This document shows positions 50,179 to 61,000 of a DNA stretch of 64,000 nt, in pieces. Location of the stretch: positions 372,001 through 436,000 of the forward strand of contig VZTI01003658.1 of the NCBI GenBank assembly GCA_013397865.1. Reading direction: 5' to 3'. The notes below the pieces were generated by a model, which was not told where the DNA came from, ran no database searches, and saw only the letters and a list, made by a program, of their open reading frames with translations. A program made the position numbers and the translations under genes. Positions within the stretch are counted from its first letter, which is position 1. Each line of letters begins with the position of its first letter. This DNA comes from Struthidea cinerea. Lineage: Eukaryota > Chordata > Aves > Passeriformes > Corcoracidae.

Positions 50179-53100
50179 GAGCTGGCTTTGAGCAGGCTAA
50201 ACTGCAGAAGAGAAGAAGGAAATTTTTTGGGGAAAAAACCCTGTTCTAACAGAAAGCCAGCATTACCAGCTTCATAGGTATACTTTCAAAGCTTTTCAAA
50301 GGAGCTGGTGGGGAAAAAGAAAAAAAAAAATCTGTGTATGCAACTTCTGTGTAAACTTCTTCTGAGAGCCCTGGAGTTTACAGATGTTGGAGGACATGGG
50401 ACACCTGTCCACCAGCACTCTCTCGCCTGATTAGAGACCCTGTCACCCTTTGGTCACCATAGGGCAGATGCTTCTTCACTTCTAGAGATCAGATACATCC
50501 ATTTGACCCATCCTGATGAACTACACAAGCATCCAAAAGTTAACAAAAGCAGACTTCATCACTCTGAGGAAAGCTGCTATGTGACTTCAGATTCTTTTCT
50601 GAGCTGTCCCTCAGTAGAACATCTATTACCTTTCAAAGAACCATTTGTAAGACAAAGATCACCATCACTGCTACCTGCCCGAGTTAGACAATTGGAAATC
50701 TTCTCATTGAAGAACAGCAATTAAGGAAAATATTTCTCAGGCAATCCCCTCACAAAATAGAGACAAGCCTTTTTCTGGAGTCTTTTTATTTCACCACCTG
50801 TTTATATACAGTCTTAAAAATCTTATTGAGTGATTTTAGTAGATTTTAGGTTTTGGATTTTTAGATGGATTAGTGCTCTTGGTGCATTTAATGTGCTCAT
50901 GGCAATCTCAAATCACTTTGTAGAAGCTAACGAATAACATTAACCCCTTCAGCAGACAAGAAAACCTGAGTAAAGAAAACCTAGAGGTGCACTGAGAATG
51001 CAAGAGAGTTCAACACCCTCTAGTGTGAACATTTAATGCATTCAGTATATTTTACAGTATTTCAAATTCTTGGAACGATAAGTGTCACTAAGAACCTTTG
51101 CACAAATATCTGTAAAGCCATTGCTACTCTTTTGAAGACATATCCTTTGAATAGTGCTTCTTCTTTCAGCAGCTTCATTCAGAGATCAGGCATTTTTTCA
51201 TAATGGGAACATTCAACATGCTAAAAAAATGCTGCAACAGTTTATGGAAAACATAAAAAAGAAAAAGGAAGGAAAGAACACAAGCACTCTTGTCTTGCCT
51301 TAGGGCTCTTTGTTTATCCAACCTGAATTTAACCATCCCATGGAACAATCAGCCCAGCCTATCTCTCTAAAGACAATACTTCAGCATTAATGCCAGCCAA
51401 CCTGATTGCAATCACTAACCTGGATTCAGCCCCAGTTTATGGAAATGGCAAACTAAATTTTACCAGCAGCAGAATGAGCTAACACAAACACTGTCGTGAA
51501 GCCCTGCCCTTTGTCAACACTTCACTCCTGTCTCCAGTCCTGTGTAATGGATTTGTTATACGTGTTTCCACATACCTTCTAACTGTGCTAGAGAAATTAT
51601 CACTTCATTGCATCATACCAGCACTAAAAAGGCAGAAAGAAAAAAAAGAACTGCAGCTTGACTGTTAGAATGGAAGACGGAAGAATTAGACTCCAGGTAT
51701 TATACAGAATTTGTACAGGAATCAAGACTGGAAGATGTTGGATGGGGTGCAACTTATGGCTTATTCTGTCCAGCTAACAGAAGGGGTTTGAATTAAAACA
51801 GCCAGGCAACTTTGAGGGTAGTTCTTGCAGTAAATAATAAAGAATGCACTCTGTGTGCAGTTAACACTATAGCTTTTATTGATGAAGTTGTTCATTTGAA
51901 ACATTGTCTATTTGCTTTCTTTCCATACTTGTACTAGCCCATTGTCCCAGGAAAATCAGATTAAGAGAGCCATGAACACAAAAAGGTTGGCAACGTCTGT
52001 TAATGCAATGCTGCTGAAAGAATAGCTGACTCACAGACAGAATTGCAGTGCATAAAGAAAAAAGGAAGCATAGGCTTATATGATGATATTTGTCATTCTA
52101 GCCAAAGATTGCTAAAGGCTGTCTGTCAAACCTTAGCAAAAAGAGAAGGTTTTCCCCTTTGAAAGTTTTTCCGTATTTAAAAAGCCAAAGAAACTGTAGC
52201 TAAAAGAGGAGACCTGAAAGAGGGGAATTATTACAGAAAAAATTTCCTCTTCTTTTTCCCCTCCCTTGCTGAAAAAAAGTGTTGGAAAGACATAGACACA
52301 TGTAAGAAAAGTGGAAAATTGTATTTTTGTCCCCTTAAACTATTTTGCCACCGTTACTAAAAAAAAAACAACAAAAAAACCAAAATGAAAGGCAAAAGAA
52401 GGACAAATCCCTTGAAACATATCTTAGAAAGGAAGGAAGAAAAAGCAGCAAATTTCCAAATGATTCCTTCAACAGAAAAAGAGAGCTGTTTTTCATGTAG
52501 AACTTTTCCCATAAGAAATAAAATTTGACACTGTCACTTTCCTTTTTTTTTAATGAAACACTGTTCCCTCATGCCTAACCATGCTTCTAACAACTTGCTT
52601 CAGTGGCCTTAGTTTGCACACATTCCCTCCTCCTCACTCTTTGGAGAGCAGAGAGATCACTGCATCCTTGACATCTCGTGGTGGTGTATATGAGGAGGAG
52701 GAGAGAAGATAAGGCCATTCACAGTATCAGCTTGGAAATCCTGCTTAAATCTCTCTTCCCATCAGCTCCAGCTTGTTGAGCTCCAGCCTGCACAACTAAT
52801 ACCCCTGCTTCTCAGACAGGGCAAACAGCAGCCTGATTCTACAACTGGGTCTCATCCCCATCCGACTGCAAACTCACCTGTGTAGATGGTGTTTCTTAGA
52901 GGATTTAGGGCCACTGGTGCTGCTTCTCCTGGCTTTTGCTGGACATGTCAACACTATCTTTCTATGAAAGCAGGAGTATTCACTGAGGAGTGTGGTGTTG
53001 CTCACTAGGAGGAAGAGACCTGGAAACTGGCCTGGAGTAATACAGCAGTTGGTGCCTCGGTGGAAGAGCAGAACTACCAGTTGATGTGCAGAGCATTGCT

Positions 53101-54187
53101 ACATGCTTTCCACTTCCTTTTATTTCCTCTGATTTGACTAGTGTCCTGGTTCAAAGGCATAAGAAATCTGACCTAATTCTGCCCACACCAACCCTCGCAA
53201 TATTCACAGTAACACCTGTTTCTCACATTTGATAAGCCCACAGTGACCAACCATAAAGAGCAGAAAAAAGTGTCTCTGCAACTGCTAGGCATTGCCCTAA
53301 GATTTCACAAAAAAATCAGCCTGCATCCTGCTGGAGAACTGCAAGGAAATAAATGGTGCCTTTTAAACTGGCATGCCTCCAAAGGGCAATAACTGAGCTT
53401 TACTCTTTCAGTTATTCCCATTAAAAAAATAAAATTATCAGAAATGTTTATTCAACAGTGAATAAAATGCTCAAATCAGATAGGCTTTATCTGATAGCAA
53501 GGTAATGAGTGACTACCAAATCACGTGGCAGAAAAACATTTTTCGTGGATGTGGTAATGTGTCCTCACCTGAAAACCTCCAATTAAACAACAGTGGGGTG
53601 GGGGGACCACAGATAAGAGCAGCAAAGTCACGTAACACAGAGCGAGTCTCTTTGGTGAAAAAAAAGCCGCAACTTTTGGGCAACCACCTACAAACAGTTC
53701 TGTCTCAGCCATGGCAAGGGATCCTACTGCCTTTCAATGAATTGTCCCCTGCCTGCATTAATCTGGGCAGCTGAGTATGAGCAGGCATTTCTGTACTTTA
53801 TTTCTGTGACTCCTATTGCAAGCAAGACAGCTTCTGCAAGACTTCTACTATTTACATAAAATTAATAAAAAGCAGGGGGTTTTGTTGCCTTATATAACTA
53901 GTATTGTGCAATTTATTGACAAGTTTTAGTTTAGCTCAGAGAAAAAGGAAAAAACCACTCAACTCTACATTCTCAGGAGACATTCTTTAAAAGTTGTTAG
54001 ACAATTACACGGCAGTAAAGTTTACAAGAAGCAATTTACTTTCTCTAAATTCAATATACACTAAGTTGCTGGCAATTTTCAGTCCTATTGTATCACAGCT
54101 GCTTTAATGCTCTGTGGAAGTAGCAATTTCATTGCTAACCATTAATCTTCAGACATTTTTAGAAGCTCTTAAGAGTAAGCCTGGAAA
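50179..54187. other. Non-coding, unique-looking DNA
   Basis: No gene is recognised. Open frames are under 90 codons and are notably sparse between 50725 and 53504. Two adjacent 8-bp hairpins lie at 53447-53495. Confidence 0.65.
53447..53495. other. Two adjacent perfect hairpins
   Basis: The first has arms TTTATTCA (53447-53454) and TGAATAAA (53459-53466) around the loop ACAG. Eight bases later the second has arms ATCAGATA (53475-53482) and TATCTGAT (53488-53495) around the loop GGCTT. The second stem contains two inverted GATA-type cores (AGATA/TATCT). Function is unknown. Confidence 0.7.
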
Positions 54188-54300
54188 GTCACAGTATCAG
54201 AGAGCACAGGGATGAAATAGACCCCCAAAAGGTCATCTAAGCAGGATCAGCAATGCCTAAACCACTTCTGGCAGATGCTTGTTTAACCTCTTCATTGGAA
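54188..54300 (-). mobile_element. Old CR1 LINE fragment, minus strand
   Basis: On the plus strand, ATAGACCCCCAAAAGGTCAT, GCAGGATCAGC, CTAAACCACTTCTGGCAGAT and GCTTGTTTAACCTCTTCATT follow the order of the reversed 3' untranslated region of older CR1 subfamilies (diagnostic phrases of the type GAGGTCATCTAGTCCA and TTTGTCTAACCTG). There is heavy divergence and several gaps, so it is an ancient copy. Confidence 0.6.
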
Positions 54301-54329
54301 ACTGAGGTGGTGAAGGGACACACAGCAAA

Positions 54330-54606
54330 CTACTAACAGAGACCAAAGACTTCAAATTGAGAAATATTCCAGAACATACTTTCCTCACATGGATAAATTT
54401 CCCTGTTAATCTCACTAAAAGGGTTATCAAGCACTGGAACAGGCTGCTCAGGTAAGTGGTGGAATCACAATCTCTGGAGATAATTAAAAGATGTGTGGAT
54501 GTGGCATTTAGAGACATGGCTTAGTGTTGGACTTGGCAGTGCTGGGTAAATGGTTGGACTCCATGATCTTAAAAGTATTTTCCAATCTAAATGATTCTAC
54601 GATGAA
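54330..54606 (+). mobile_element. CR1 LINE 3' end, plus strand, diverged
   Basis: The order of recognisable pieces is CTTCAAATTGAGAAATATTC, GCACTGGAACAGGCTGCTCA, GTGGTGGAATCACAATCTCT, GGAGATAATTAAAAGATGTG, GTTGGACTCCATGATCTTAA and TTCCAATCTAAATGATTCTA. This is the CR1 3' untranslated region up to the start of the terminal GATTCTA(T/C)G octamers. It is more diverged than the copy at 19667 and belongs to a different subfamily. Confidence 0.85.
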
Positions 54607-57600
54607 GTAAATCCCTGATATTCTTTTTGAAGATAAGCCAAGTACATCTGCAGCTGTCACTTGCCTAAAGGCAATGGCATATCAAGATAAAGCATCTGTA
54701 TTCAGCACCACAAATCGGCAACAGCTTGGTCACACAGGACCCACATGGAGGAAGGAGGCTGCTCTTTAACCATTGTTTCCATACTTTAGTACTGGATGAA
54801 TGAATGCCAACTCAACAGCTAGATAGAGGTTCCCTTATCCAGTGAATAAACATGGTTGCTTTAGCCCCCCTATACCTGTGCCAGGCTGTTCCCACACCCT
54901 TGGGAGATATGAAGGGGCTCTTCAGGAAGCCCACTCTGCCCTAACTGCTGGGCACTTGGTATGCTCCCTGAGGAAGGGCAGGGAAGGACTGGATATGTAT
55001 TCAGGACACAGAGACAACAAGAGCCCTACGGCCTGCAAGGCAGGTCCCCAAAAGGACCTTCTGCTTCAGGACACCTCCTGAGAAGGCCATCGTAACAACC
55101 CAGAGCCCTGTCATGTGGATCCAATTTTCCAACTGTCAGGTTTTTTCCCCCCAGTTAATAATAAACCTCAATATTGCCATCATCTTCACTATCAGCCTTG
55201 TAATCCAACTCAGGTTCACCAAGGTAAAGCCAATGAAGAGGGATTCTATTTTATTGTTCAAATAACCAATCCAAAGAGAAGCTGGATATCATTACAGTTA
55301 CATGTTGCACATATATCTGTTCCACTGAAAAATACAATTCATATTACATAAATGCATTAGCAGTATTGTATTTATATAACAGCAAAGAAAATTAAGAATG
55401 GCCCTAGCAAGGAAAGTATTAATCAGCTTGTTCTATCAAGCAAGTAACTTTAAAACACATTGTAGCAGCCTACAGATGCCTTTTAGTCAACCAAGAATTG
55501 CTCATCCAAACACAAATAACTGGCATTTGAGTCAGAAATTTCAATGATATGGACACTTTAATGAACATTTTGATACTGAGATTTAAAGAGGCTGTAATTT
55601 TAATAAGAAAGAAAAAAAAACCCACTTGGGATTCGAGAAAGAAATTCCCAGTAATTAACTTATCCTTTGCTAAAGAAAAAGATTTTTTTTTTTTTTTTTT
55701 TTTGGAACATCATTGCGTTCTCATCCCCAGCTGGTTCCACACACTGCTCCAAATGCTAAGTATCTATAGAACAGCTCCAGCTTTGAACTATGCTAATGAC
55801 CAGACATCAAGAATTTTTTCTGGGCATGAAAACAATTTCACTCTCGGACTGAGTTATCTGAAGGAGACATTGCTGTGCTTGCTATCTGGAACAGTCTAAT
55901 GCAGGAGTAGAGGACTTCAATTAAAATCATTTTGGCAAAACCTGCATGGCTTTTGGAGGGCTTCACTTTATGCTCGAGCTGGACTTGGATCCCAAACATT
56001 TGCAGCAGACTGAAGAATGCCTGTTCTCTGATGCAGTGAGGATTAACCTCCTATTTTGTATGCTCATCTGGCGAAGTATACAAAAAGAAGAAAACACAAA
56101 GTGACTCAAAAAAATCTGAGTACAATTGGAATTAAGTCAAGGATTATAGTACACAAAGCTCCCTTGCCTGTTACACATAGTAACACAGACAGCATGATGT
56201 CTGTTAAAGATATGCTAAATGTATTCTCACAAGCACAGAAAATGCAATGCCCTCAATGGTTAAAATTCTAATTATCTTCTAGTGGACAGCAAATGCTTAA
56301 GGAAAAGAAGTGGTACTTTCTGGATCTCCATGCCAATACCATCAGGTTTCAATACTTCAAAGACTTTATTTCATGGGTAGTTTCTCATGCAATAGTGTTT
56401 CTTTATTGCACGTGGATTATTGTAACACTTCTAGCATCAGCTTAGAGGGGGGAAAAATGCTTTCCACAAGGCTTTGTTCTAGTCCAAAGTAGAGAGAAAG
56501 AAAAACACCCACTGGCCTACTTGAATATTGAAATAGGCCCTTAGCAACTGGAGCCAGCGTGACCTGGAGTTTATCAATGCTGAACACAAGCCTGCAGCTT
56601 CCAGTGGGCTTACTGTTCCTCCTGCACCTAGGGGTAGTTTTTGGCCTGCTCACTCAAACCCTCACCACACAGCTTGGCAATGGATTCCAGGCACTGAAAC
56701 TTCAATGGCATTTTAGACACAGGCGTTCAATTTGGTTTGGCTTGGTCTGAGTTTTAGACACTTGCCTGCCATGCGGTTTGACAGCAGGCCCCTGCTCAGC
56801 ACTGAGCTGTACCTCCTACCCTCTATTGCTCCTGGTACTGAGAATGCAGCTGAGAATCAAGACTGATGATTACTGCCTGTGAGAAAAGGTTTTTTTAATA
56901 CAACAGGTAAGCAGAATATTCAGGTGTCTGGTCTGCAAGGAAACGAGACGCAGTTTCTCCAAATCAAGTCCTAGCGCAAACTGCTTACCCACAACATTAA
57001 ACATGCTGACAAGGTATGGGCTGAAATTACCACCATTTTTTTTTTGCACAGCCAGAATATAGGAGTGACATGCCAAACCAGAGGATGGAATTAGCGAGTA
57101 GTGTCACTTGGCTTCACTGTTCAATATGCATACATGAAGAGGCATGACAGCAGATCCAGACGGATAACACGAGGAAACAGTTGGTACATGGTGGGATCAG
57201 TATGTTGTGCAATTTAAACAAACAGTGTCTAATATCAAGCAGGATGAGTCATGAGCATGCAGATGATCCCCAAGGTTTCTCAGCATGCATATGGGGATAT
57301 CCATGCTTCTTTCACGAGTGTGCAAAAATTATCTTAAATGCAAAACTCCTCCATTTTTTGTGTCATGTTGAACAAATCAAATAGTGGTATAGTCCTTCTT
57401 GGACATGGCATTAGGCAGCCTATTACGACATTTGACTTTACAACACTCACAGTTGTCAGAAACAGAGCAGACCTTGCATTGTGGCATGGTGCCAGAAAGT
57501 ACAACCACTTAGTGTTGCAGGGCAGCATTATTTCCACTGCTGGCTCAATGTGTGAAATTACTGGGTAGGCAGAAACACAGGCTAGATAGAAAACTAACTC

Positions 57601-58610
57601 AAATGACAGCTAATAACTGGTCCTTCTTATTGACTTAATCCCTACAAAGTACAGTTCTGTGGATGGTGACATGCCATTCTCATTAACTCAAACCAGAGGG
57701 AAAACCGTAAACATATACAGTAAAGCAGAACGAGAGTCTGAATTGCCAGACTTCAAACCCTTGAAAAAAACAGTTCAAACTCAATTGCTCAGTCCTGGGG
57801 AAAAAAAAAAAAAGACAGCAATGCCTCCAATTTCAACATCTAATTAGAGACTTCTCTAATGCATCCAATACTTATTTCAAGATATACATATACGAAGGTT
57901 TTCAGAGAAACAGGCCCATCATTGCTTGAATTAGCTTGCATTCTAGTTTGGCCTTGTGTAAAAGAGAAAGGATAATACACACGTGTGAATGTGTACATGG
58001 ATTTACTCTTCATGTACAAAGGTCCTGTTTTGTATCTGAGTACCATGCAATAGAGCAAAAAGAGAAAATCACATAATTGAAAATGACATAGACATTTGAA
58101 AATGAAATAGACATGAATCCTAGAATGATCACTGCCTGAAATGTCCTTGCTTAACCATCTATGATGTGCTCCAGAGGCACGTTGCATCAGTGTTTCACAG
58201 CATACATTGCAAGACCACATGGAGGAACTACTTCTCTTCAGCCTAAGAACATGAGCTGTTTACGTGTGCAATATTTCACCATCCACAGAAAGACAAATAT
58301 TAATATTGGCTATCCTAGTAGAAAATCCATCTTCTGATTTTCAGCAGCAGAGATTTAAAAGGCTTTGTAAAAACTTAAAATCTTTGTGCAAACTGATAGA
58401 TTATGCCTAGATACACCTAGGACAGAAGTGTTTGTAACTGCTTGAAAGCGCTGGAGAAAGAGGTTTCTTCAAGGCATGAACTCTTCTACATGCTCCATAG
58501 CTTTCCAAGCTCTACAACCTCCTGGACTTACATAGACTGACACTATTTCATTTGGTCAGCTATGATATACACAAAAGAATTAACTTCAGTCTGTGGTAAA
58601 TGAGTATTAA
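54607..58610. other. Non-coding, unique-looking DNA
   Basis: No gene is recognised. A T21 tract is at 55683-55703 and an A13 tract at 57801-57813. Open frames up to 126 codons have no domains, and the longer ones include the homopolymers or overlap frames on the other strand. Confidence 0.6.
55683..55703. repeat. Poly(T) tract, 21 bases
   Basis: Twenty-one T in a row, the longest homopolymer in the window. Confidence 0.95.
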
Positions 58611-58727
58611 TCATCCTTGGATTACTCCACAGATGTACTCTCCACCAAAAACAGCTCATAGAATCCTAGAATGATTCTATCCTCCTTGGACTACTTCACA
58701 GATGCATTCCACTAAAAACATCGCATA
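58611..58727 (+). repeat. Diverged tandem duplication, about 67-bp period
   Basis: The segment 58611-58660 (TCATCCTTGGATTACTCCAC... to ...AAAAACAGCTCATA) recurs in order at 58678-58727 (TATCCTCCTTGGACTACTTC... to ...AAAAACATCGCATA) with about a dozen differences and one gap. The spacer at about 58659-58681 is a small hairpin with arms ATAGAATC and GATTCTAT, which also resembles CR1 terminal octamers. Confidence 0.8.
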
Positions 58728-60564
58728 CAAGTGGTTGTTCTAGTTTTGGTACACCATGACTCTTTCTAAAAACAAAAAGACTGGTGGAAAACTGGGGTAA
58801 TGGCATAAGGCTACAAGTCCAAACTGTAAATTCTGATCAAGGCTCAATCCAAAGACTGGATCTGCAATCTAGACACCATAGAAAAGGTGTAGTAAGATTG
58901 AGAGGGAGAGAGGAAATAAACAAACAAGCACATATGCATAAATTATATATGCTTAAATTATATATATAAAGGCATCTAATCTATAATAACTGCCTAAAAG
59001 ACCATACTCTCCTGAAACCTACATATGATGCAGCACTTCTTTCTGAGAGCATGAATTCCCAAGTAAGTGGGTGGAAGCTCAGGGACTAGGCTCTTCAGAG
59101 CAGTATCTATCACTGCTCCCACTCTCCTAGACAGCACATCAAACACAGCACATTCTGCAACCCCAAAACTTCACCATAACTTTTACTGTCCTGACTCTGG
59201 AGTTCAGAAAACTCAAGGGTTTTCTCAAGGGTTACTCTGCCACAATTACCAAAATCCTTGAATTATGTTCTGTCCAATGCCGAAAAAGTTTCTCTGTCTT
59301 CCCTGGACAGGGAAACAGAAAGCAAGTTGTGGTCTTAAGGCTTTTATGATTTATTGCCCAGTTTCTTTGTGTCTTTTAATGCTAAAAAGCCAGTAACAAG
59401 TACCCAAAGGCACTGAAGCCTAGCCATTCTCCCTTTTTGATCTAGGATGAATGAATAATCAAGTGATAAAAGGGGGGAAAATTTAAATTAGGTTTTACCT
59501 CTTACCCTGGTCTGCCCACAAACAGGCTGTGGTTTACACCTGGGTATTCCCTGCCCTGTTCAGACAGAGCTTGTGAACAATTTGCTGTAACTAGCTGGTA
59601 TTTGTAATTCAAGCTATATATACAGGTCATCTGGAATGTTATGCTTCTCTTCCCTGATGAATTAACTCCTAGAAGTTGGCCTTCTAGTGGGAATACTCAT
59701 GGTTCTGCATTCGTCATCTGCGCTAAACACTCACAGTTTTCCTAAACATCCCTGCCAGTAAACACTCACTGGAGAGCTGGAACACAAAGAAAGAATTTGT
59801 TGAAAAATTCTAATGAGACTTTGAACCAAGGAAAGTCATTTGCTTTATGTTTATGATTAGCACACTGAGTTCCTGACCTGGTCAGACCTTAAGGTGGTAC
59901 CACAGAGTAGATGTTAATTTGCAACAAATAATAAATCAAACCAGTCTAGTTTGACTCACCCAAACACCACAAAAAAAGGGCTGCTACTGAGGCTCTTCTC
60001 TGGGCAGTAAGCCAAGAAATCCAGTGCTGTGTCACTTTTATCCACATTCCCCTCTGCATCATCAGTCTGGCTACAATCAGCTACAATCCTAGTGAAGGTT
60101 CTTCCCAAGAAACCTACATGAAATCTCAGTACGGAAACATCTGCTGATCAGAAGACGCCCCATGACTCAAGCCACTGCATTCCCCACTCCATAGCAGTCT
60201 GCTTTTTAACTAAATGGATTCCCTCTGGAATACAGGGACAGATACAGATGAGGTTAATAGTGAGACTCATCTCACCTGACTTTAACCATTTAAAAGATGT
60301 CTGGGTTAAACCAGCTGTCAAGGCTCCCTCTCTAGTCAGTGCAAAGAGCTACCTCGAGGAGCAGATTGAATCCTTGTATTTTAGAAAGCCAGAAAACTGC
60401 TCCCATCTCTTTTCCGTAGCCCTGATCAAGCTTCCCAACAAGACTAGGTCTTGGATACAGAGATAGCACTCTGTGCAATGACAGAAGTGCCTGATCCATC
60501 CAAGAGACCAAGATTGTGAATCTCACTGATGCCTTTTCCTGGTCTTAAAATCAAGAGTCAATCA
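58728..60564. other. Non-coding, unique-looking DNA
   Basis: No gene or recognised repeat. Minor features are an AT-rich direct repeat at about 58938-58968 (TAAATTATATAT twice), short duplications at 59212-59235 (CTCAAGGGTT twice), and another at about 60069-60088 (GCTACAATC twice). Confidence 0.65.
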
Positions 60565-61000
60565 TGGTTAGAAGGGAAAAAGGGATTTTACCTTTGTATT
60601 TATTTTAAGGATCCTTAGGTGCAGTACGTCCAGGTCGAATGCACCTCAATGAACATCGCCATGCACACCCCACAAAAGATTTGGTATAACATTATAGGTC
60701 TTACTAATTAGCATATCTATCAAATATATATCAAATCTCTCCCCAATGAGAGAGGCTCGAATGAGCCCCCCTCCCCAAGAAACCTTCCCCTGGATGGTTC
60801 TATCTTAGTTTACAAAATGCGTTCTGGAGAGGATCTTGGTGTCTGGGGCATATTGACCCCTAACTACGAAACCTCTAAAATGTTTAGTCTCCTAGCTTAA
60901 CAAACAAGTCCAAGAATGTAGGCAAAAAGCACTAAGAATGCAGAAGTTGTAAAAAGGTATAAAAAGGGTATAAAAGAAAAGGCAAAAAAACATAATTACA
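60565..61000 (-). mobile_element. Probable LTR fragment of an avian endogenous retrovirus
   Basis: The wording here, including TAATTAGCATATCTATC, AATGCACCTCAATGAACATC and CCTTCCCCTGGATGGTTCTA, looks like songbird ERV LTRs seen in minus orientation. On the minus strand an AATAAA signal (60599-60604) lies about 35 bases before a CTAACCA end at 60565, with an ATATATAT TATA-like stretch about 120 bases upstream of it (about 60725-60732). The far end is not defined; 61000 is approximate. Orientation is uncertain because TATAAAA words also occur on the plus strand at about 60957-60976. Confidence 0.45.
60599..60604 (-). terminator. AATAAA polyadenylation signal of the LTR-like element
   Basis: Minus-strand AATAAA near the inferred 3' end of the LTR-like segment. 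It is only meaningful if the segment is an LTR on this strand. Confidence 0.35.
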
